Source of the DNA: Agelaius tricolor
Taxonomy: Eukaryota > Chordata > Aves > Passeriformes > Icteridae
Length of the DNA stretch: 64,000 nucleotides
Reading direction: 5' to 3'
Assembly (NCBI GenBank): GCA_023055355.1
Contig: JALJCS010000037.1
Location: forward strand, 62,001-126,000
Position 1 is the first letter of the stretch. Each line of letters starts with the position of its first letter. Below, one piece after another: positions 41,201-53,200 of this stretch. The notes under the pieces were generated by a model that did not search any database, had not been told where the DNA came from, and was given only the letters and a program-made list of their open reading frames with translations. The position numbers and the translations under genes are program-made.

Positions 41201-44200
41201 ATGCTGTGAGGACATTTCAGACAGAGATTCCTCACTGGAAGTTCTTGGAGTAGGACCAGCACACAGGATTCCCTGCCCCTCTCCAGGAATCTGCCCCATG
41301 AAATCCTCTCCTGCTCATCCTCTCCCTGGCTCCTTGGCAGAGACTCACAGAGAGGAGGGAGGATGCTCCACCCTCCTTGGGTGTCTGGCCTGAAGGTGAG
41401 AGCTTCCAACAGAAACATCCCTGAGTTCAGCATCCCCAGTCATTCCCTGGAATTTAGATTTCCATAGGGTTTTCTCCTGGGACCACTGCCCAGTTCTTCC
41501 AGTCTGCAGCAGGAGCTGCCTTGTCTCTAGACAACTGGAGCACCATGCTTAACAATATCTTGCTTTTCCACTGATAAGAAATATGTGCCTGGCTTGGCTG
41601 CTCTGAACCATTCTGCTCCAGCTGGATTTCTGCAGGATGGGGATTTTGAGCCTGCAATGTCACCCAAAGCAGTGGTTGCATGATGGTCCCTTGAGATGCT
41701 CAAAGAATGTCCTGAACTAAATTTTGCACCAATTTTGTAGTGGTAAGTGAATGACAATTAGGTTAAATATGTTATGTTCCTAAATATGTAGGCATTGTTA
41801 TGTGCTACTGTTATGTTATATTAAATATCCTCCTCACTACATATTCTGGGCTCTGGAGAGTTTCAAAGATGTATTTCCTCACAATATACCCCAGTTATTT
41901 CTGCCTCAGGTGAATTACAATGAAGGAAAACCAGGAAAGCTTGTGTATGTTACAGCTTTGTGTGAAAGTATTTACCTGCTAAAATCCTCTTCAAATAGCA
42001 CTAAAATGACAGGGCAGAGGGTATGAAAACAACTGCATTTGCTCTTTTATCCAAACACTTCGTGATGATTACAGGGCACTCCACACAAAGGGCTGTGATT
42101 TGGAAAGGAAATTGCACTCCAGTGAAGGATTTACTCATCTGGGATGATATTTATAATCCACTCTCTCCTAGCTAAAGGGATCATCCTGCACTTTGGTAGG
42201 AAATGTGAAGAATTAAGGGGCCAGGGGATGAGATCTGCATAGAGGATGTTTTGAAGCTCTGACCACTTCCCAGTTCTGTCTTTGCTCCCTGACTCCAGTG
42301 AAGCTTTGCCTCTCTCACTGCTGTTTTCTCCTCTGGAGCAATGATGCTGCTCTGCTGAGATCTGTCTCCAAGGCAGCTGTGGTCTTCAGCCCCAAACCAA
42401 AAGCCAAAGCCCACAGATACCTCACAGGCACAGAGGGGACACCCAAGTCCTGCCACCCTTCCTGGTCTGCAAAAGCACCGTTTGCTCTGCGTGGAGAGGA
42501 TGAGAAATACACCTAAGGCAGTTTCATGTGCTTGTAGATGTGTGGAGCTAAAATAGCTTCAGGGGTGCTCTGAGATCAGCCTGTCCAATCCTACAGGCCC
42601 AATCCAAGTCTGCCAGCATTCCCAAGGCAGGCACTGAGGATTGAGCCACACTGTCCAAAACCACAGGCTGCTGGTTGTGGCTCCAGCTCAAGCTGCTGAG
42701 ACAGTGGTTTCATTTAGTGGGAAATGCATTTTGTTTCTCCTGGTGAAATATTTTACCCATTTGAAGGTTTCTACATGGTGTTCTCTGATCAAAGCCCTCA
42801 GAGCCCTTTTTGCAGCACCTCCATGGAGTGAGAGGAGGGATGTCCATTTCCAAGGCATTGCTGTTTTCCAGTAGCCAAGATATGTTGCCCACCCTCAGCC
42901 AAGCAGCAGTGTATTTTCACTGGGAGAATGCCAGCAGGCAACCAAGATTTAAAAAAAAAACAAAAAAAAAGAATTTTTCCAAACATTTCTCCAACAGCTG
43001 TAAATTTTTGCTTAATGCAAGATGCTAATAAAAGCCAGGTTACACCAAACCCACTGCCAGACTAGTGCTACTGGGAGGTGTTTTTAAGCTGCACCAAAGG
43101 AAAAATTTCAACATCCAACTTGCTCATTACTTGAAGAAACAGAAGCATATCCCTGCCTTTACCCTGTCCTGTGGGAGTTAAGATCAGATGTGAAGGCCAT
43201 GTGCTGGACTTGGGAATGTTTGTTCAATCTCCTATTCCTTCTCTGCTTTTTCCACTATGAGTTCTTGCACTCCTGACATTGCATTTTGCTGATCGTAACC
43301 ACAAGGTTTTGTTTTATGAGCTGTTATACCAGGAAAATGGTATTCTTTGCACCCTATTAGTTAAAACTTGTTTGTGACAGCATAAGATCTGTAATTAATC
43401 ACTCAATTGCTCCTACTCCACACAGCACCCCAAGCATGACCAGCTTTGGAGTAGAAAAATAAACTCAGCCCCTCCTCCTGGTAATTTGGTTCTAGTATAA
43501 AGCACACAACAAATAATGGTGGAGAGGGAGGGCTCCTTTCAGCCTCCTCCACACCTTCTCTCTCTCCTTGGAGTCTTAAAAAATACCAGAGGAGGTGTTT
43601 GTGTGCAGCTAATTGACCTGAGCAACAGTGTATGGTCAATGGCCCATTGACTGATGAAGTGATGGAAACAAGATGCTAATTTTAACTGTTCAGGTTAGCT
43701 GTGGCAATGTTGTCTTGCTGGGAGGGGGAGTCATGGCCACTGAGCCCCACTCAAACAGCTCCCTGCAACAGGACCAGCTTCCAAAAAAAGAAACCAACCC
43801 ACCACCACAGCCTGGAACTGGAAACTCAGCTGAAATGTCCTTGATGTATGAAAGATCTGAGCTCCAGGTATGGATGGCTCAGGTATTGCTGTGCAGGCTT
43901 GAATGCATGGATAGAAACACACCCTGCTGCCTCAGGAAAACAGGGATGGATCTTGTGTTTTATCCCTACATACCCTTTTCTAGGCATGAATGTGTTGTTT
44001 GTGATGATAATGGTGTTGAAGCATCAATATGGAAGAAAATAAAGCAAAACCTGACCAGTGCTGGCAGTCTCCAAGCAAAATAAAGAGGGAAGGCACACAG
44101 ATATGTTCTTGAAATGTGCTTTACCAGGATAGACAGTGGTGATTTCCTTGGAATGCCAGCACTGTTCTGAATTCATGCTTTGAGTATTGCTGTTGGTTGG

Positions 44201-47200
44201 AGATCCCTTTAGATGATGCACTGGCTGCACCAGGCCTAAACTGAGCTTGCTGAGGAACAGTGTCAGGGTGCAGAGGGATGAGGAATACAAAGAAGGAACA
44301 GAGTTCTGTACCCAGAATTTCATTTCATACTCTAACATAGTCTTTAGGCAGATGCTTCAGCCCATCTCCCCAGGTTATACACCTGCTGAACAGGCATAAG
44401 GCTCTTTGGGTGGATACTGGGACTTTGAATTAAATCTTTCAGGCAGAGTTATAGAAGAAAATTTTAAAATAAAATTTTTAAAATAAAATTACTGATCTGA
44501 TTCACTAGAAAAGAACACTCTTACCTTTCTACCAGGTGGTCCAGGGAACCCAGTTAAACCAGGTAAGCCCACATCTCCCTGTAGGAAGCAAGCAAGTTCA
44601 ATCAGTTTTCAGCAACATTTTTCTTGAGCTTACTGCAGTTACCACAATTATTTTGCTGACACCAGCCCACAGCTATTGATATTTCTGGTTCTAATCACAA
44701 CTCTTCAAAACCTGAGTGGATAAGAAGAGTAGATTTACAGAACATCTCTATTAACTGGCTCATATAAATAATAACCCCAGTTAATTAATGGCAGCTGCTG
44801 CTGGAGTCCAGCTCTTTGCAAGCAGAATGAATGTGCTTTTTTTCCCCCTCAATGATCTCATTCAGTCACATGCTTCATTCGCCTTTCAATAGGCATTGAA
44901 ATCGCCAAGGCAAGGAAATTTTAGATTTTAAATGCAATAAGAACAACAGGTACCTGCTGCCAAATCCTGTGATTTGCTCTCACACTCTGCTACTGCACTG
45001 GCTCAGCCCATGGCTCCCGTTGGGATGGTGCTGGTGGTGTAATTATTTAACCTGTCTGTCTGACATGGGTTGAACCTTGCAGGCTGCTGGTGGGAGGGTT
45101 TGCTCAGTGGCCTGTGCTTCTGAAAAGGGATTGCATCACATCCCAGCTGGCAAACCCAAAGCATCACAGAACGGGTGAGTGCATTGCTGTGAGACCTCTC
45201 CAACACCTAGCCCGCCTCTGTGAGCCCACTCTGACCAGGATCAACAAACCCTGGAGTGCCTTCTTTCTGAAATTCAACACATTTCCAGTATCTAGATTGA
45301 AAACTCCAAACTCCTGCTGGAAACTCCTTATTCCTATTGCTGCTAACAGGGATAAAGCCTTGTTAACACAAGCTGAAGGTCATCTGGATGTCTTCCTTTT
45401 TTACACCAAGAATTGTCTTCAATAAAACAGTTCCAGACCCTGCAGGTGGATGATTTCCACGTGATGCCACTCCAAGATTGTGTACCAGAAATTTCAGAAG
45501 GCATCTCATGGTGTTAAGTTAAAAGCATCATTTCAGACTTAGCCTTCTGAATGTTTTCTAACATTGCCTTCCATCCTGCAGTCGTGTGGCCTCACTGTAC
45601 TTTATGGGGGCATCTGGTGTCAAATGAAGAGCCCAAGCTCCTCATGGCTGGTGATTTCTATGAGCTGTGCATTTGTAGCAAGATTTATGGTGAGAGGAAG
45701 AGAACCAGGCTTCTGCCCTGGACATGAATTACCAAGGATTGTGCAGGCATCACTGAAAGAGCTAATTGAGGTAGGTGATGTGGAGCCCTGATTGCCCTGC
45801 TGTTCATTTCTAGAACTCTGTGAGGGCTTGTTGCCTCAGTAAAAATCACTCAGCTGTGAAACAGCAAAAATGGGAGTTGTAACTTATTGAAAGGAATTAG
45901 CAGAACTCTGATCCTCAAAAACTGCTAAGCCCAGAAAGCAGCTTTCCTTCCCAGCTGGGTGCTTTGTGCTGGTTTGAGCAGCCCTTGGTGGTAACCTCTC
46001 AGTGAGGTCCATGCCTTAGGAGCCTCCACCAAGAAACCTCTACCCTGATGGGGCTGCAGCATGAGGCAAACCCCTGTTCCTCATCTCCTGGGCAAGAACA
46101 TCCTTTCCTTGGCCTCCAAGGTTTTTATTCCTTACCCTGGGACTGCCTCTTGTTGCAGTTTCATGCCCAGAGCATGGCTGTACCTCAGATGTGCTACTTG
46201 AAACACTTGGCTGGAGCCTGTGGGACTTCAGCTGGGCTGCAGATTGTGGATAAACTGGATAAACTGAGTGCACTGTGATCATTGAGAACTACCTCTCTTC
46301 AGTCCTGAATCCAAGATCTAAGCCTTATTTCCCAGTCCTGCAGTACAGACCCCCTGTGATTGTGTGCACAGCTCTGGAAGCCCACCATGGCCTTGGGGTG
46401 ACATCTCACCTTCTGCCCATTGCGAGCTTTTCCAGGTGACAGCCCAGGATCACCTTTCTGACCCTGAAATGAAAAACTTACATTAGTGACATAACCCAAG
46501 GACCCAGCCCACAGATGTGGCTCTGCTTCCACCAAGCCTCCAAATTAAAAAAAACATTTTGTTTTATCCCAGTCTTCCCTGACATCCCAAATGTATTAAA
46601 GTGGCCTGGAATAGCTGTTGTGCTGGGGGTGGATTTGGTGAGTGATTGCTGCTGCTAAAGAGTTGAGTTTTAAATAGTAGTTGACAGTATTCAATTGGCT
46701 AAAGAAAGGATAACTGGAAGAAAGCAATGTCAGGACTTTTGATACTTATTAGACCAGACAGCTGCAATTCCTTCCTTGTCTACAACTACCATCACAAAAA
46801 TAATTACCAAGCCTATTACTGGGGCTGAACCATCCTCCTCGACAACTCACTAGATGCTGTTGCTTTTTTAACTGTGAGGAACAGATGAGACTGCAGAGAA
46901 AGTTGCACTAATTAGACACCCCCAACAGGCAGAGCAATTGTGAGGCTCCCAGGCTGGCAGAAAGCAGCACTTGACCTTAAGTGGCAGTATTCCTTATTTT
47001 CCTCCTTAACAACCGTGACGAGGGAAATTACAGTTTGAGGCTGTGATCTTCTGACAAACACAGGCTGGAATCTCAGCAGCATTTGATCATCTAATTCCAG
47101 CAGATTCCTTTGGAAATCCCACTTTTCAAGAGGTGGAAAGGTAATGTGAGCACCCAATAGGAAGGGATGGAAGTGGGAAAATCTAGAAGAGATTGAAGAG

Positions 47201-50200
47201 TGCCAGGTTCTTTGGGTAGAGGAGAGGTAAAGCTCAGCACACAGAACATCTCTTCTGGCACAGCCAGGATGGGTATCCCAGAATCAGTCACTATTTAACA
47301 CCCATGAATCATAAACAAGCCACAACCTCTGTGTGTCCACCAGCACAGGACAGCTGGGAGGGTGAACTAATGGCTGTCAAGTGAAGGCTTGGAGGGGAGA
47401 CCCAGAAAGGAGCAATAGCTGTCAGAATTCAGGACATCCCTCTGGCTGTCCTGGATTGCCAGGACCCCTGCCAGGGGTCTCAGAGACCCTGGCACAGAGC
47501 CCAAGACACCTGTGGGTTTGATTATGACCCATGGAGCAAGTTACCAACCTCATATGAGGATCTGCAAGCCACGAAAGTCTAAGCAGAATAATAATTAGTT
47601 TGTCACGGGGTGAAAAATAGATTTTTTTGGGGTTTTAGAATGGGGGTTCAGGGGGCAAGATGGAGGAATGTGGGCATGTCCAGCCTTTCTCCTTCTTCTT
47701 CTTGGCCTCCATCTTCTGCTGTGATGGTGGCACTTTTAGATTGGTTTAGAGTAGAAGCTCAGTGTCTAACACAGGTGATAGGTATTGGAAAGTTATGGTA
47801 AATATTGTACACGTAGCTTTTAGTATAAAAAGATAACAACATTGCCCCAGGGTGCAATGACTGACCTGCTGAGCAGATCTTGGCTGGCCAGGAGAAAGAA
47901 TTTTATAGATAAGAAACAATAAACAACCTTGAGAGTGAGAACTGAAGAGCTCTGACTCCTTCTTCAACTGCCAGGCTGGGAAAAGAGACTTTCTAACCTA
48001 TCTCGGGGTCACTGTGAGCAGCTGAAGTCCCAAGAAATAGTGGTTATTAATTGGCATTTCTCATGAGCAGCACAGAGCTCTGGTCACAGCCTCACTGGAA
48101 TACATTCCACGTGTCCTTCCCACCTTGCACAGAGTGCAAACCCTCCATTCTGCTCCTCCTCCAGCATCCACCACAGGCTGTGAGACTCAGCAGTGAGACT
48201 GCTTGGCTCTGGACTGTAGGGAGCACTGCTGATTCAAGGCAGATGTATCTGCACAAATTCTCAATGAAGGCTCCAGCTTTCCAAACAGTAAATGAAGTCA
48301 TGCAGATAATCTTGCTTTGCATGCAGCTGTTATCAGGGCAATTCTCCCACTCCCTGAGCTTCAGAGCAGCCAGTGGGTGCTGGCACTGCTGGGAACAGAT
48401 TAGAGCAGCCCTAGGGATCCCTGGGTGTTCGTTTCTGCTCTGCAAAAATCATTTACTGCAGCAGGTAGACACCCACCACTTTCCCTAAATCTTCCCATAT
48501 GCTCCATGCAATGACTTTGAGATGTGGAAAAGAACTTGTGCTTTCCCCTGGGAAGCTGCAGATCACATTCAGCCAGGTCTCTGCTTTGCACTGGCTCCGT
48601 GTTCAGCCCTGCTGAGCCCATCACACAGGTGCAGAGCTCAGCCATGAGCAGGATCACATGTCCCCAAGATCCATCAGCAATGGCACCAGCTGGATGTGAG
48701 GGCTGAAATTGTGGATTAATTGCTTGAGTCTTCTTACACAGCAATGACAAAGGGGGAATTAACCTAAATATTGTCCAAGCCAAGCCACAACACCTTTCCC
48801 ACAAGTTTCTCTCTTTCCCATCCTAACTTACTGAGAACACATCTTCCTCTTGTAAAGGAAAAAATTGTTTTCTTCTGGGAATTGCACAGGCTAGAGCTGT
48901 GCAACTTAAACATCTCAGTTTTGCAATCCCACTAATACTATTTTAATTATCAGTGAGCCAAACTGATGAGCTACCTTGGAGAGAAAAAGCACTCACTAAA
49001 CTGAAAATACAGTATTTTTCAAGTGCTTTAAGAAGAGATTTATCCAGGGCAGCAAATCACCCCAATACCTGATACCAAAAGCCTCCAGGTGAGAGATGCA
49101 AACCCAGCTCTTGCGATGGCTTTTGAAAACACACCTTGTCTGACATCTGCCCAATCCCAAATGCTTTTAGGGCATCCTGAGAGCTACAAAACAAAGCAAA
49201 ACCACCCCTCCTGTCCCCCAGCAGCTTTCAGGTGACAGCCCCAGCCCAGCCTGTGGCTACAGCTGTTGCAGAGGTTATCTGCAATAATCAGTCTCTGCCA
49301 AAAAGATGCAACAGCAATTTTACAACTGCCAGGGACAACAGCAGAATGCAGGAAGTGGCAAGAATCCCCCTTTAAGCAGTTTCACACCAGGAATTGCTGA
49401 GCTGAGCACCACAGGCTGAACTCCCAGGTGGCACAAGCAGGTGTAATGCCATGGAGTCAGTGGAACCATGCCCAAGCAGATCAGCAGGATTTTGGCTCAA
49501 CAGCTACAAACAGCTCTGTGCACAAGATCAGCTCCCTAAGCCCAGGGAATTACAAGTGCTGAGCTCCAGGGGTGAGGATAAACTGGGCTCTGCACTGGGC
49601 TGACTGTGAAATGCAGAAACACAACCAAAGCCCTGCAGCCAGGCAGGAGACACAGAGAAACACCCAGAGGCTGCAGTGCCACTCCACAGCCCTTGCACAG
49701 AGCTGCCTGACCTCACAAGGGCTCTGCTCATCCAGCTGATGAATATTATGCTCCTGAGTCCCTTCTTAAGTGACAATGACTTGGTGTTAGTCATGGTTTC
49801 CAAGCTGTGTCTATGTGGGAAACTTCAATTTCCTTTCTTAGATTGCTTGGGGTTTTTTTTTTGTGTGGGTTTAGCTGCTATGTAAGCCAGACCAAGCCCA
49901 GCAGCCTCTCAGCAAGAGAAGTTCCACTTGGAGCTGCTTTGCCCTGCAGTGCAGGCTGAGCTTTCACAAATCCAGAATTTCTGCCATGTGCTGGGTCTGT
50001 CAAGAAGATTCCCATCTCTGAAAGTGTCCAAGGCCAGGCTGGATGGAGCTCTGAGTGACCTGGTCTAGGGGAGGATGTCCCTGCCCATAACGAGATGAGC
50101 TCTCAGGTTCCAACCCAAACCATTCTTTGATGATGGACAAATCAGGTCCCAGATGCAGGCAGTTAAAACATCAGGGGGTGAAAAACCACTTTTTGGGGCA

Positions 50201-53200
50201 AAGTCCATTTTCTGGGACTGCTGTAACACCAGAGAATTGAAGAGGAGGAGGGGAGTCAAAACTCTGGCATCTGATCCACACCTTCCAGAGAGCATTTCTG
50301 AGGCAGAGGTGATGTAACCACAGCTCACCAGGCTCTCCCTGCTAGAGGTGAACCTTCACCTGGGCTGAGCTCCAGCTCTGACATCCCATTGCAAACCTAA
50401 TACTTCATTTGACAAAGCACCATGAGCAGAAAAATCCTGCAAATGGTGGCTGGACAAAAATAAAATACATCACAGAGCCTGATGAGACCAGATCTCTGCT
50501 GCAGGCTCACAGCTCTCCATCCACTGAGATTTCCTGCTGCCAGACTGTGCATTGAGATGGAGGAAAAATGCTTACAGAAAGACTTAATTTCTATTAGGTG
50601 ACCAACTGAAGAGAGCTTTACAGCCAAATGATGATTTCTGATGAGTCATTAGGCTAAAAGTGTTTAAAAAAATCCTGTAGAATAGAAACATAGCTCGACT
50701 CCACAGCTTGGACCAGGCTGGATTTGCAGGGCTGGAAGTTAGATAAAAGAAGTTTGATTTGACTTATAAAACTCAACAAGTGTGATCTGGAAGTCATTGA
50801 TGGAGAATAAATGCAGAACACTAAGATGTAGAACTTTTACAGGCTCACTTTTCAGGCTGTATGTGGAATTTAAACCAGCTGCTGTTCACCAGCATGTCTC
50901 CAGTGCCTAATTTTTAATCACATAGAGGCAGCATGCCAAGTTTCCAGAATCTTTTTCCCAGAGCATCAGTAGTGCTCAGAACATCTCTGCCTACTGATGA
51001 GATCATGAAAAGACAGAACTATTGCTCACACCTTTCTCTGTTTGGCTGAGATGTCCTTCAGCTCCCTGGTACTGAAAATCTCTGTTAAATATTGCCTCTC
51101 CAGGCTCCATTGTTCTTTAGTCCAACACAGATGGTATTAAACATAAACCTATTCCTTTGTAAACAATCATACCAAAGCAATCCAAACCAGTTTTCCAGGA
51201 ACTTCAGTCTTTAGGTAACACAAACCCTTGAACACAGAATGAGCTGGGATTTAAAACACCTTTTGGAAGGGTTTTGCTGCACACTGCAGGGTTAGGACCC
51301 CTCCAGAGCCACATCTGTGCTCAATCCCAGGCAAAGGGAGAGGGTCCAGCTGCAGGGGGGGGAATTTGTGTGTGCAGGAGAAAAGCACAAAGCACAGGGG
51401 CCCTGGCACTGCAGGAGGCTGTGAGCCCTCCTGGGAGAGGGGGAGGCAGCTAGAGGGAAGCCATGAGATCAGTTTGGGAGGACTGGGGGAGCCCAGAGAT
51501 CCCAGAAGCTCTGGAGAGGGGAGGACAGAGGGAGGAGTTTCAGGAGGAGGAAGGCAGAGGAAGATGCTGGGTGCTGCCACTCACTCCTGCCACTGTCCAG
51601 ACTCAGAGGAACTGCAAAATCCAGGGGGGAGAGATGAGAAAGCAAAGGAATTGAGAGCTGCTGGAGCAAGGATTCCACTGCCCTTGTCTGACACAGCAGT
51701 TTGGGCCTGGCACAGGCATAGCTTAAGCAGGATCCTAATTTGGCAGTTTTGAAATTGAGAAGAACCAAGGAGGCACAGACACAGAGCAGGGTCTCTCTCT
51801 GGGCACAGGAAAGGCTCAGCTGTGCTGCTGGAGAGCCCTGGGGAGAGCAGGAGGGAGGGAGGAACGGCTTCAGCTGCTTTTTGTCCAGAGCAGGAGAAAA
51901 GGAGGCTGTCCTTCCCCCAGGATGTCCCCTGGGGCAGGAAGGTGAACGCTCCTTGCACCAGTGCATACTTACTTTCAGTCCTGGGGGGCCAGGTGAACCA
52001 GGGTTTCCATGGGGGCCTGGGGGACCCTAAAACACACAACAAACACAAAACAGAGTCAAAAGGAGATGCTGGGAATCTGCATGGGTGCTGGAGCAGTGCT
52101 GTGCCAGACTTAGAGAGCCCTGGGGTGCCCTGGCAGGGGATGGTGGCACTGGGACCCTGCCTGGCAGCCACAGAGGAAGCTCAGCTGTGGGTTCCCAGCA
52201 GGCTCTGTGGGAGGGGGTGTGTGTCTGTCACCACAGGACACGCCATGGCACTGGGATAATTCGGGTAAAGCAAACATTCCATGGGTCAGGGGAGCCCAGG
52301 CTCTGGGAGGAGCCCAGCAGAAGGGGATGGAGGCAGGCAGAGGGGAGGGCAAGTGTGTGGGGGTGTTAACAACTCAGGTTTTGGTCAGGATTGAAGAGAA
52401 CAGAAGTGATTAATAAAGGAAAATTGTTCAGCTCTTTGGGGTGAACTCATTTTCCCTACAAGCCAAACAGATTTTTGCCTTTAGAGATTGGAAAGAAAAC
52501 GGGTAATCAGACAGCAAAACAGTGGGAATAGTAGGACATCCATGTAAACTTTTAAAATCCATATTTCACATAGTTAGATCTGTATTTTTCCTTAGTTCTC
52601 ACAAGCCAGTGACACTGCCAGAGTATCTACCTCAAATCACAGACAGCAGTATCTCCTTTTACATCATATTTTAAAAGCACCCTGCATATTTTCCAAGGCC
52701 TATTTAAGGAGTTATCTGGAATAAGCAGCTAAGAATAGTTTATGCCTGGGTTATACACAGCACAGAAGATCTGCTAACCTTTCAGGCAGGGTAATAACAA
52801 TTCTAAGTCCTCTTGAACACGTTCCTGGGAGATGAAACAACCTGAAAATTCAACTCCAAGAGCTCTGCCAAGAACATGTGAGGGCTCTACCATGAGGAGG
52901 TCTTTATGTACCCTCAAGTTAGGGCAGCACAGGAAGGGGATAAAAAACCACTCAGGCACATTCTTAGCAAGCTGTAGGATTTCCAATGAGCATTTTGGGG
53001 CCAAAATCTTGAGGGTCTGATTTCCAAGGAAAATCACTGCAGTTAAACATTTCACTGGCAGCCAAGTTCAGTGCCCCTGCTGTCTTCTGAGAGAACATCA
53101 GTGCACTGATCTCTATTCAGTTTTATTTTTTACTGCATTTTAATAGAAAATAATGCCTTTTAAAATTGCATCTTGTGGAACAGACAGTTGCTGAATGCTC

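Larger units (their letters stand above)
46464..51972 (-). other. Intron between window exons 2 and 3
   Basis: 5,509 bp; contains solo LTR copy B and the CR1 tail at 49998. Confidence 0.9.

Noticed and set aside
31092..48035. Provirus bounded by the two related LTRs
   Set aside because: The interval contains six collagen exons, MIR455 and ordinary introns, with no retroviral genes; the LTRs are independent solo copies.
51581..52171. 196-codon minus-strand open frame overlapping window exon 2
   Set aside because: It reads through the real 54-bp exon at 51973-52026 and its splice sites in a different frame from the Gly-X-Y one; a shadow of that exon and its introns.
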